Under the pieces are notes generated by a model. It saw only the letters and a program-made list of their open reading frames with translations, was not told the origin of the DNA and did not search any database. The position numbers and the translations under genes were made by a program. Below are positions 25,385 to 32,901 of a stretch of 64,000 nucleotides of DNA, in pieces. Within the stretch, counting starts at the first letter, position 1. Every line of letters starts with the position of its first letter. Source of the DNA: Ruminococcus sp. (GTDB lineage: Bacteria; Bacillota; Clostridia; Oscillospirales; Acutalibacteraceae); NCBI GenBank assembly GCA_017411835.1, contig JAFQPG010000008.1:60468-124467 (forward strand), in the 5' to 3' direction.

Positions 25385-25409
25385 CCCCTTCAGGATAGAC
25401 CCGAAGGGG
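25385..25409 (-). terminator. Terminator after the cohesin/EPT-repeat protein
   Basis: On the minus strand CCCCTTC and GAAGGGG pair around an 11-base loop and are followed by TTTTTACTTTTTT. Confidence 0.85.
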
Positions 25410-25425
25410 CTAAGTAATTACAAAA

Positions 25426-26697
25426 TTATTTGTTCATAGCTTTCTTGCGAGCGAAGAAAACAACGCCTAAAGCAAGAGTAAGAACAACTAAGAACATAAT
25501 AGCAGTTGTAGAGCTACCAGTCTGAACAGCAGCGCCAGCGATGTTAGCGTCGGTGTTCTTATCAGAAGTTTCTGAATCAGCAGGCTTTTCTGGGTCTGGA
25601 GTATCATCGTCGTCATCTACAGGAGCGTTTGTAGGAGCGTCAGTTGGCTCGTCAGTTGGCTCGTCAGTTGGAGCATCTGTAGGCGCATCTGTAGGAGCGT
25701 CTGTTGGTGCTGTAGGTTCTTCTGTTGGTGCATCTGTAGGAGCGTCTGTTGGTGCTGTAGGTTCTTCTGTTGGCTCCTCTGTTGGTTCTTCAGTTGGTTC
25801 CTCTGTAGGCTCCTCAGTTGGCGCCTCTGTAGGCTCTTCTGTAGGTTCCTCTGTAGGCTCTTCTGTAGGTTCTTCTGTAGGTGCATCTGTAGGAGCGTCT
25901 GTTGGTTCTTCTGTTGGCTCCTCTGTAGGCTCCTCAGTTGGCTCTTCTGTAGGCTCTTCTGTTGGTTCCTCAGTTGGCTCTTCTGTTGGTACCTCTGTTG
26001 GTTCCTCAGTTGGCTCTTCTGTTGGCTCTTCAGTAGGTTCCTCAGTTGGCACCTCTGTAGGTTCCTCTGTTGGCTCTTCAGTAGGCTCCTCTGTTGGCTC
26101 CTCTGAAGGTTCTGTTGGCGCTTCTACAATTAAAGTAGCGCCAGTTAATGATGTAGTAAGAACAAAATCAGGGTCATTATTAGAAATATAGTTATAGTTA
26201 GTCATATCTTCTAACTCATAAGAAGCAACAGGTAAATCAAAAGAAATCTTACCATCGCCTGCAGCAGTGATTTCAAAATCAAATGTGCAGATAATATCGC
26301 CCTCAGTAAAATCAAAGTCAAATCTACGATTCTTAGTCATAGCAGCAAACTGATAGTAACCCTCAGTAGCGTTACCACCTACGTCGTTATAGTCCTTGTT
26401 TGATAATACAGGGAAGCAATCATAGTAAGGGTCATAATACTCAGTAAAATCTGAATGTAAAGGACCTTCCATAATTGCAGGAGAATAGTCAAGACGACCT
26501 TGCATAGTAATTAATTTCTTAGGTGCAGTACAGCTAGCAGTAAAAGTTACTGTATCACCGATGTTAGCACCGTACTTGTTGCCATCAAATTCGATAATAG
26601 CATCATAGGTTTCTGCGGAAGCTGTCACAACGCCGATTACGCATGAAGAAACAACGAGTAATAAGCAAAGCAACAAGCTCACTAATTTCTTATTCAT
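25426..26697 (-). CDS. Wall-anchored cohesin-like protein with long EPT-repeat stalk
   Basis: The 423-residue protein has a signal peptide and a cohesin-like domain at about 30-190 (GDTVTFTASCTAPKKLITMQ, then GRLDYSPAIMEG and a late strand FDFEITAAGDGKISFDL). About 165 residues of EPTE/DAPT repeats form a stiff acidic stalk. The end is AAVQTGSSTTAIMFLVV with a FARKKAMNK tail, an atypical sortase signal of the xVxTG type. AGGAGGAAA lies before the ATG. It should display one cohesin far from the wall. The cohesin call rests on pattern and context and is less certain than for the membrane-anchored neighbour. Confidence 0.72.
   Translation of the reverse strand: MNKKLVSLLLCLLLVVSSCVIGVVTASAETYDAIIEFDGNKYGANIGDTVTFTASCTAPKKLITMQGRLDYSPAIMEGPLHSDFTEYYDPYYDCFPVLSNKDYNDVGGNATEGYYQFAAMTKNRRFDFDFTEGDIICTFDFEITAAGDGKISFDLPVASYELEDMTNYNYISNNDPDFVLTTSLTGATLIVEAPTEPSEEPTEEPTEEPTEEPTEVPTEEPTEEPTEEPTEEPTEVPTEEPTEEPTEEPTEEPTEEPTEEPTEEPTDAPTDAPTEEPTEEPTEEPTEEPTEAPTEEPTEEPTEEPTEEPTEEPTAPTDAPTDAPTEEPTAPTDAPTDAPTDAPTDEPTDEPTDAPTNAPVDDDDDTPDPEKPADSETSDKNTDANIAGAAVQTGSSTTAIMFLVVLTLALGVVFFARKKAMNK
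25630..26125 (-). repeat. Coding tandem repeat (EPT/DAPT stalk)
   Basis: Codons for Glu-Pro-Thr-Glu and Asp-Ala-Pro-Thr units alternate with little synonymous drift, giving 12-base periodicity over about 500 bases. Such tracts change length by slippage. The opposite strand shows a meaningless Ser-Ser-Val-Gly open frame. Confidence 0.85.
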
Positions 26698-26751
26698 AAT
26701 ATTTCCTCCTAAAAATTATACAAATAGACTTGTACATTTTCATACATACAG

Positions 26752-26780
26752 ATTATATTACAAATTTATAAGAAAAGCAA
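26752..26780 (-). promoter_or_regulatory. Promoter of the cohesin/EPT-repeat protein
   Basis: On the minus strand TTGCTT (26780-26775) and TATAAT (26757-26752) are 17 bases apart, 54 bases before the start. Confidence 0.65.
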
Positions 26781-26942
26781 TAGTAAAATCATACAATTTC
26801 TTAATTTTTTCCAGTAAACTTTTAAAACTTTGAAACAACAAGCTAAAACACTAACATTTTTAAAACAAAGATTTCTTAAAAATTAATCAAACATCTCATT
26901 ATTTTTCGTTTTTGTAATTATAAGATTAATTTAATGTCATAA
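26781..26942. other. AT-rich intergenic stretch, nothing recognised
   Basis: Part of the 443-base gap between two surface-protein genes. Apart from the promoter on its left and the hairpins on its right, I see no open frame, tRNA or conserved element in it. Confidence 0.6.
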
Positions 26943-26950
26943 AAGAAAAA

Positions 26951-26984
26951 AGAACAGCAGACCGCATACACGATCTGCTGCTCT
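26951..26984 (-). terminator. Terminator after the scaffoldin gene
   Basis: On the minus strand AGAGCAGCAGA and TCTGCTGTTCT pair with one mismatch and are followed by TTTTTTCTTTT. It lies about 160 bases past the scaffoldin stop, beyond another hairpin. Confidence 0.75.
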
Positions 26985-27069
26985 ATATATAAATGTATAG
27001 AAACTAAAGCAAAATTAATTTTTCTCTTTATTTCCAAAACAATATGCAAGTTAAAAGCAAATATCTATC

Positions 27070-27109
27070 AATTACGAACCCCCTCCGATAACGAAGGGGG
27101 TCCGTAATT
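27070..27109. other. Long GC-rich hairpin in the scaffoldin 3' region
   Basis: Eighteen-base arms (27070-27087 and 27092-27109) pair with two mismatches around a 4-base loop; the core is CCCCC/GGGGG. On the plus strand it is followed by TAATTTTT, so it could stop rightward transcripts or protect the 3' end of the scaffoldin mRNA. Confidence 0.6.
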
Positions 27110-27140
27110 AATTTTTAGTTAGGAAATATCAAAATGAGAA

Positions 27141-30100
27141 TTAGTCAAATTTTCTTTTTCTAGCGAACATTACTACGCCTGCTGCCATTACGAGAACTGT
27201 AATGAGAGCGATTGCAGCTTCTGTTGAACCAGTCTTAACAGCTGAGCTGTTTGTTGGAGTCTTCTGAGGACTTGTAGATGGCTGGTTTGGAGTAGCAGGT
27301 GTTGGAGCTACTGTCTCGTCATCCTTGTCACCTTCTGTTGGCTCAGTTGGCTCTGGATCTGTAGGAACAGTTGGCTGTGGCTCTGTTGGAACAGTTGGCT
27401 CTGGAACTGTAGGAACAGTTGGCTGTGGCTCTGTTGGAACAGTTGGCTGTGGCTCTGTAGGAACAGTTGGCTCTGTAACGTCTGTTGGCTCTGTAACTTC
27501 TGTTGGCTCAGTTGGAATTATTGGAGCTGGTCTGAGACCTTCGATTTCTGACTTCTCAGCAACAGTAACGTCTGGGTTAATCTGCTCTGAGTGGAAGATA
27601 ATCTTGTTGTTGTCTTCGTCGCCGAGAACCTTAAGATCTGTGTAGATATCAAAGATACCCTTGTCAGCAGTTACCTTGAACTGACCAACGAATACCTTGT
27701 TCTTATCAACCATTTCTTCGCCTGTAGGGAATCTTACGCTGTTAGCTGAAGAGTAGTTGTAGATAACCTGACCATCAATGTCATAGTTGAGGATAGGGTT
27801 CATTAAGTTTGGAATCATATCGAGTAAGATATCATCGCCCCATTCGTCAACTGCAGGTAAGAAGTCAAGACCTTCTGTATCATAGAATGTTACAGCGTCG
27901 AGTGAGCAAATCTTCTCTGAACAAGCAAGGTAGTAAACATATGTATATGTCTGACCCTGTTCTACTTCGAAGCAATCGCCGTTGTCGATTCTTACGTAAA
28001 CCTTGTCAACCTCTGGATCTGTAGGAACTGTTGGTTCTGTAACGTCTGTTGGTTCTGTAACGTCAGTTGGCTCTGTAACTTCTGTTGGCTCTGTAACGTC
28101 AGTTGGCTCTGTAACGTCAGTTGGCTCTGTTACGTCTGTTGGCTCTGTAACGTCAGTTGGCTCTGTAACGTCAGTTGGTTCTGTAACGTCAGTTGGCTCT
28201 GTAACGTCTGTTGGCTCTGTAACCTCTGTTGGAACTGTTGGAAGTGGACCAACTGGAGCATCGAGAACTTCCTTGTCCTCCCAGCCCTGTGTCTCTGTTT
28301 CGAAGTTGTATACGTATCTTACGTTCTTCTCTAAGTCAGCCATGATCTTGATCATTGTCTCAATATCATATACACCAGATGCTGCTGTTACTTCGAAATC
28401 AACTGTCATAGCAACTGCATCGAGGTTGTTGAATCTCTTACCCTGAGCTGCTGCATAGTTGAAGAAGATTGTACCGTCTGTATCGAAGTTAGCTGTTGGA
28501 GATACGAAGATTGGGAACATATCAGCGAGGAGTAAATCGCCCCACTCGTCAACTGCTGGCTTAACATCAAGACCTTCTGTGTCATAGTATGTATGAGCGT
28601 CGAAAGAGTCGATCTTAGCGCCTGGAACTGAGAGATAGTATGTGTATCTGTATGTCTTACCCTGCTCTACTGTGTAGAGAACGCCGTCAGCTCTTACATA
28701 GAGGCCTTCTGGATCTGTAGCAGATGTAGGCTCTGTTACGTCTGTTGGCTCTGTAACAGTTGTAGGTTCTGTTACGTCTGTTGGTTCTGTAACTTCTGTT
28801 GGGATTGTTGGATTGATTTCTGCGTCGAGAACTTCCTTGTCTTCCCAAGCGTCTGGAACGAGGTTTTCAAACTCGTAAACGTATCTGATGTCTTTCTCTA
28901 AGTCAGCCATGATGTTGATTCTTGTATCAATATCATATACGCCTGACTCAGCTGTTACTTTGAAATCTACTGTCATAGCAACTGCATCGAGGTTGTTGAA
29001 TCTCTTACCCTGAGCTGCTGCATAGTTGAACTTGATGATGCCTTCACCAGCAAAGTTAGCTGTTGGTGAAACGAAGATTGGGAACATATCAGCGAGGAGT
29101 AAATCACCGTACTCGTCAACTGCTGGCATAACCTCGAGACCTTCTGCGTCATAGTATGTGTAAGCATCGAAAGAGTCGATCTTAGCACCTGGAACTGAGA
29201 GATAGTATGTGTAATTGTATGTTTCGCCCTGCTCTACTGGGTAGAGAACGCCGTCAGCTCTAACGAAGAGACCTTCTGGATCTGCCTCTGTTGGGTCAGC
29301 TTCTGTAGGGTCTGCCTCTGTTGGGTCAGCTTCTGTAGGATCTGCCTCTGTTGGGTCAGCTTCTGTAGGATCTGCCTCTGTTGGGTCAGCTTCTGTAGGA
29401 TCTGCCTCTGTTGGGTCAGCTTCTGTTGGATCTACAGCAACATATGGATATGAACCACAAGGTTTTGTCTGAGTTGGCTCATCATATGTCATGTAGTAGC
29501 AATAACCTTCAGTAACTTCTGTTACGTCGTCAGACTGGTCACGACCGTAGCCGCCTTCGCCTGAGAATACAATACCTAAAACGTCAGCAGGAACTTCTAA
29601 CTTATAGATATCATATGTACCTGTATCGTCTTTACCAACGATTTCTGTCAATGCTGCGCCTGGCCAAGCTGCATTCTGTTCGCCTGTTTCAGCGCCGCCG
29701 CCCCACCAGAAGTATACAGTAGGATCTGGCCACATCCAGTTGTTTTGGAAGTAGATAGTAATCATTTCGCCTGGAGTTGGAACAACTGTTGTTGGATCTG
29801 GAGTTACTGTTGTTGGATCTGGAGTTACTGTTGTTGGATCTGGAGTTGAACCGCCAGCTGTTACGCTAACGTAAGCTTTTGTACCGTCGCAACCAACGAG
29901 TACATTTGAACCGTCAACATCAACTGTTACAGAAGCGTCGCCGCCGCCGTAGTTAGCTGGACCGTCGAGGTTAAATTCAGGATTATCCCAAGCTGTGCCG
30001 TTGATAACCTTGAATTTGTATGTACCAGCTGCGATGCCAGTAAATAATTTTTCATAGTTTCCGTTTTCTGGATTGTAGGACATGAGGTTGTTTGAGTCGC

Positions 30101-30257
30101 CTGGGTTCCATTCAGAACCGCAAAGACCAGGTTCACCTGCAACTGCCCATGTTTCGCCTTCGCTTAATGCAGATGTAGAAGTGATAGCAACTGTGAACAT
30201 GCTAACAACTAATACAATAGCAAGAATAAGGCTAATGAGTCTGTTTGTCTTAAGCAT
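27141..30257 (-). CDS. Cell-surface scaffoldin: X25-like module, CBM26 and three cohesins
   Basis: The 1038-residue protein has a signal peptide (1-31). An X25/SusE-like module (33-137, ETWAVAGEPGLCGSEWNPGD, GTYKFKVINGTAW) is followed by a CBM26 (about 164-275, IYFQNNWMWPDPTVYFWWGG, IVFSGEGGYGRDQS). Three cohesin-like domains (about 329-475, 514-665, 750-904) are separated by ADPTE, DVTEPT and PQPT repeats. Cohesins 1 and 2 are near copies (both have YTYYLSVPGAKIDSFDA); cohesin 3 has diverged. It ends SAVKTGSTEAAIALITVL plus ARKRKFD, an atypical sorting signal. It should gather dockerin proteins on the wall and hold starch. Ribosome site GGAGG is 8 bases before ATG. Confidence 0.82.
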   Translation of the reverse strand: MLKTNRLISLILAIVLVVSMFTVAITSTSALSEGETWAVAGEPGLCGSEWNPGDSNNLMSYNPENGNYEKLFTGIAAGTYKFKVINGTAWDNPEFNLDGPANYGGGDASVTVDVDGSNVLVGCDGTKAYVSVTAGGSTPDPTTVTPDPTTVTPDPTTVVPTPGEMITIYFQNNWMWPDPTVYFWWGGGAETGEQNAAWPGAALTEIVGKDDTGTYDIYKLEVPADVLGIVFSGEGGYGRDQSDDVTEVTEGYCYYMTYDEPTQTKPCGSYPYVAVDPTEADPTEADPTEADPTEADPTEADPTEADPTEADPTEADPTEADPTEADPEGLFVRADGVLYPVEQGETYNYTYYLSVPGAKIDSFDAYTYYDAEGLEVMPAVDEYGDLLLADMFPIFVSPTANFAGEGIIKFNYAAAQGKRFNNLDAVAMTVDFKVTAESGVYDIDTRINIMADLEKDIRYVYEFENLVPDAWEDKEVLDAEINPTIPTEVTEPTDVTEPTTVTEPTDVTEPTSATDPEGLYVRADGVLYTVEQGKTYRYTYYLSVPGAKIDSFDAHTYYDTEGLDVKPAVDEWGDLLLADMFPIFVSPTANFDTDGTIFFNYAAAQGKRFNNLDAVAMTVDFEVTAASGVYDIETMIKIMADLEKNVRYVYNFETETQGWEDKEVLDAPVGPLPTVPTEVTEPTDVTEPTDVTEPTDVTEPTDVTEPTDVTEPTDVTEPTDVTEPTEVTEPTDVTEPTDVTEPTVPTDPEVDKVYVRIDNGDCFEVEQGQTYTYVYYLACSEKICSLDAVTFYDTEGLDFLPAVDEWGDDILLDMIPNLMNPILNYDIDGQVIYNYSSANSVRFPTGEEMVDKNKVFVGQFKVTADKGIFDIYTDLKVLGDEDNNKIIFHSEQINPDVTVAEKSEIEGLRPAPIIPTEPTEVTEPTDVTEPTVPTEPQPTVPTEPQPTVPTVPEPTVPTEPQPTVPTDPEPTEPTEGDKDDETVAPTPATPNQPSTSPQKTPTNSSAVKTGSTEAAIALITVLVMAAGVVMFARKRKFD
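28014..28235 (-). repeat. Coding tandem repeat (DVTEPT linker of scaffoldin)
   Basis: About twelve units of 18 bases encode Asp-Val-Thr-Glu-Pro-Thr between cohesins 2 and 3. Units differ only at a few third positions, so the linker has expanded recently. Confidence 0.85.
29281..29430 (-). repeat. Five near-identical 30-bp tandem repeats (ADPTEADPTE linker)
   Basis: Five consecutive 30-base units starting TCTGCCTCTGTTGGGTCAGC encode ten residues each. Only the last bases of copies 1 and 5 differ. They form the linker before cohesin 1 and are not a CRISPR because there are no spacers. Confidence 0.92.
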
Positions 30258-30551
30258 TTTAGTTTCCTCCTTAAATTGAATGCTTTAATAAGCAACTTCA
30301 TTATAGGTCAAGGAAATAGTTATTACTACCAACAATAATGTCACATTCGAATTAAAATAATTACAGTTTCAACATTTTTATATTTCTTTAGTAACAAAAT
30401 AAGTCTTTTTAGTTACTTTTGTAATTTTCTTTTAACGAAAATGTTTTATTTCCGTATCAGAATATACATGTTTTTAAGTCTTTTTTCGAATTATTTTTTA
30501 ATTCTTTACAGAAATTATAATCACAAAACCGCTTAAAACCTAAGAAAACAC
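30258..30551. other. AT-rich upstream region of the scaffoldin gene
   Basis: This gap holds a TATAAT on the minus strand (30305-30300) preceded directly by TTGACC, but no -35 box at normal spacing from it. No open frame or RNA gene was recognised. The rest is T- and A-rich sequence that may be UP-element-like. Confidence 0.5.
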
Positions 30552-30590
30552 AAAAACGGTTACAACCAACGCGTGATTGTAACCGTTTTT
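30552..30590. terminator. Bidirectional terminator
   Basis: Fourteen-base perfect arms AAAAACGGTTACAA and TTGTAACCGTTTTT flank an 11-base loop. It terminates the leftward E2-like gene and insulates the scaffoldin promoter region. Confidence 0.85.
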
Positions 30591-30645
30591 TGTAGAAATA
30601 TGCTATTTTTTAAGACAATTATAAAAACTATATAGTTAATATAAA

Positions 30646-31485
30646 TCAAATATCGTCAGATTTAAACTCCGGAGCAGTTTCAAGCTGCTGTGGGTCTTCA
30701 AGCAGTTTTTTAAACCTGCGGAATGCTAAAGCAAAATAACTGCCCGATGCGATACGCTCATCCATGACAAGACCAATAGGCATACATCGCTCAAAGACCA
30801 CTTCGCCTTTCTTGCGTTTTGGAACATCTCGAAGATTGCCCATAGCGAGTGCAAGTGAGGTTGTACCAAAATCGTAGATGTGGTGATAGATGTGATTTGT
30901 GCGTATGCTTGCAAGGTTTGTCACAACTGCGCTTATGTGGAACGGACTCATATCGATAATTGCTTTTGGCAAAAGGCCAAACTTGTCAAGAACTTTAAAC
31001 AGGCACACCGCCACACGCATAAGCCCCGGAATACTTGTAAGCACTCTGATAACCTTATCGGTGCCGTTTTCGTTTTCCTCTTTACGGTTCTCTTCTATAT
31101 AATCCATTATAGCCTTATCAACGTCGTCGATATTATAGCCTTCTTCAAAATAGATTTTATTCATTGTACCATGAGCATCAATCTTGCCGCCCTTTAAAAC
31201 TACCATACCGATAGCAAGCTCGTTTCTTGCATAGATGGTTTTGTTGACAACAAAACGATTAAGCGCAGGGTATTGCGCAAATGTATGTAAGAGCGCTGTA
31301 ACAAATACAGCAAGGTGGCTGTAGCGTTTTCCCTCTTTACGCTTTTCGTTCAAGTACTCGTTAATCGGCTCGATTGGAATATCAAGTGTAATCATATTCA
31401 TCGAGTCAGAGCGCTTGTCCATAATATGTGCCGCAACCCTATACATTGGGTCCGCGCCTTTTACTCTCTTTCCGTCCGCTCTCAT
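30646..31485 (-). CDS. 2-oxoacid dehydrogenase E2-like acyltransferase domain protein lacking the catalytic His
   Basis: The 279-residue protein has the fold of the chloramphenicol-acetyltransferase/E2 catalytic domain: a MNMITLDIPIEPINEYL strand, YSHLAVFVTALLHTFAQYPALNRF, and a closing FERCMPIGLVMDERIASGSYFALAFRRFKKLLEDP. In true E2 enzymes the last segment reads DHRxxDG with an essential His; here it is DERIASG, so the His is Glu and the Asp is Ser. There is no lipoyl or E1-binding domain. It is probably not a classical acyltransferase and may bind or transfer something else. It is a single gene with GGAGGGG before its ATG. Confidence 0.75.
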   Translation of the reverse strand: MRADGKRVKGADPMYRVAAHIMDKRSDSMNMITLDIPIEPINEYLNEKRKEGKRYSHLAVFVTALLHTFAQYPALNRFVVNKTIYARNELAIGMVVLKGGKIDAHGTMNKIYFEEGYNIDDVDKAIMDYIEENRKEENENGTDKVIRVLTSIPGLMRVAVCLFKVLDKFGLLPKAIIDMSPFHISAVVTNLASIRTNHIYHHIYDFGTTSLALAMGNLRDVPKRKKGEVVFERCMPIGLVMDERIASGSYFALAFRRFKKLLEDPQQLETAPEFKSDDI

Positions 31486-31600
31486 AAATTCCCCTCCGTT
31501 TTATACCCTCAAAATTTAATATACCGCATACGTTGATAATACAACATTTGGTTAACTTTTTCAAGTGGTATTCTTCTATACCTTATATATATAAAGAAAA

Positions 31601-31626
31601 GCTCTTGCAGAAATTCCTGCAAGAGC
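31601..31626 (-). terminator. Terminator after queH
   Basis: Arms GCTCTTGCAG and CTGCAAGAGC enclose a 6-base loop and are followed on the minus strand by TTTTCTTTAT. Confidence 0.88.
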
Positions 31627-31641
31627 CGTTTACTTTTGCTT

Positions 31642-32244
31642 TTATTTAGAGAATATACAACCGCAGTAGTTTTGACGGTAGAGATTATATTCCTTTGAGA
31701 GTTCTATGGAACGCTTGTAGCCGTTTTTCTTTTTAAAATCTGTAGGCAGGTATTTTGCGCCAAGCTCTTGCCCGACTCTTTCTCCTATACTATTTATAAT
31801 AGAAGAATTTTTAAGCGGACTGATGGTAAGCGTCGTCGCAAAATAGTCGCAGTTATATTCAAGTGCTTTTTTAGCAGTTTCTTTTAAACGCATATCAAAG
31901 CATACAGAGCATCTTTCTCCTCGCTCGGGCTCTTGCTCTAGACCGCTTACAGCTAAAAGATAGTCTTTTGGGGTGTAGTCACAAGAAACTATGCGCACTT
32001 TTCCTTTTAAAGGCATCAAATCTACCAACCTTTTAAGCTCGCTGTAACGGTAGTCGTATTCGGACTGCTCGGTGATGTTCGGGTTAAAGTACAAAAGATA
32101 AATCTCAAAATGCTCACTAAGGTATTCGAGCACGTAGCTTGCACAACATGCACAGCACGCGTGAAGCATAAGCTTCGGCTTTAGTTCTTCTATTTTATTT
32201 TTCTCTATGAGAGCATCGAGCTCTTTGCTGAAGTTTCTATTCAT
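31642..32244 (-). CDS. queH: Epoxyqueuosine reductase QueH
   Basis: QueH reduces epoxyqueuosine to queuosine in tRNA, the cobalamin-independent alternative to QueG. The 200-residue protein has the cysteine clusters LHACCACCASY (near residues 27-37) and CSVCFDMRL, the YFNPNITEQSEYDYR segment, LTISPLKNS and a C-terminal YCGC, all characteristic of the family. Its start overlaps the stop of the HAD phosphatase gene by 8 bases, so it is the last gene of a four-gene operon. Other queuosine genes are not in the window. Confidence 0.94.
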   Translation of the reverse strand: MNRNFSKELDALIEKNKIEELKPKLMLHACCACCASYVLEYLSEHFEIYLLYFNPNITEQSEYDYRYSELKRLVDLMPLKGKVRIVSCDYTPKDYLLAVSGLEQEPERGERCSVCFDMRLKETAKKALEYNCDYFATTLTISPLKNSSIINSIGERVGQELGAKYLPTDFKKKNGYKRSIELSKEYNLYRQNYCGCIFSK

Positions 32245-32896
32245 ACTTACCTACTATAATATCCAGTAATTCTTCTGCTGTATCAGCGATAAAATCAGCA
32301 CCTGCGTTTGTAAGCTCGGCTTTTCCTCGAAAGCCCCAAGAAACCCCGCAGACTTTAACGCCCGCATTGTGAGCAGTAAAGACGTCAACGTCGCTGTCGC
32401 CGACATAAAGCGTTTGGTCTTTTTCTACACCGAGTTTTTGCATCATCGCGTTTAGTGCCTGTGCGCTAGGCTTACGCTCGTAGTGATTTTGCTTGCCCCA
32501 CGCTATAGCAAACTTGTGCTGTGGGTAGAGCGTTTGCAAAATCTCGGGCACAAAGGTATGTGGTTTGTTAGAGTGCACTGCTGTGATTACCTTTAACGTG
32601 TCTAACTGCTCCAAAAGCTTTGCCATTCCATCATAAGCGGTGGTATGGTCGCAAAGATGCTCGAGATAATAAGCGTCAAAAAACGCTTTCACCCTTTTGC
32701 ACGTCTGTTCATCACAGTTTTTGCCTACCACCTGCTTTATAAGGTTGTCAATTCCGTTGCCGACAAAGTGATTGTAGGCTTCTACGCGATGTGTCGGCAG
32801 GTTTTCGCTTATGAGTGCTTTATTAACGGCAGACGCTAAATCGCTTAAAGTATTTGCGAGCGTGCCGTCTAAATCAAAAACAACTAGCTTATACAT
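32237..32896 (-). CDS. HAD-family phosphatase, phosphoglycolate phosphatase-like
   Basis: The 219-residue protein has HAD motif I VFDLDGTLANTLSD at the start, motif II TAVHSNKP, the motif III lysine in NHYERKPSAQA, and motif IV LYVGDSDVDV. A helical cap lies between motifs I and II, as in phosphoglycolate phosphatases. It should hydrolyse a small phosphate ester; the real substrate is not predictable. It lies five bases after the lipoprotein gene and overlaps queH. Confidence 0.9.
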   Translation of the reverse strand: MYKLVVFDLDGTLANTLSDLASAVNKALISENLPTHRVEAYNHFVGNGIDNLIKQVVGKNCDEQTCKRVKAFFDAYYLEHLCDHTTAYDGMAKLLEQLDTLKVITAVHSNKPHTFVPEILQTLYPQHKFAIAWGKQNHYERKPSAQALNAMMQKLGVEKDQTLYVGDSDVDVFTAHNAGVKVCGVSWGFRGKAELTNAGADFIADTAEELLDIIVGKYE

Positions 32897-32901
32897 TTAT
32901 A

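Noticed and set aside
25541-26191. Long plus-strand open frame of Ser-Ser-Val-Gly repeats
   Set aside because: It is the mirror of the EPT codon repeats on the minus strand; the regular repeat keeps both strands free of stops.
28003-28446. Plus-strand Thr-Ser-Val-Gly repeat frame
   Set aside because: It is the antisense of the DVTEPT linker in the scaffoldin and has no ribosome site.
29281-29430. Five regular 30-bp repeats as a possible CRISPR
   Set aside because: The repeats are directly joined with no spacers and encode an in-frame linker.
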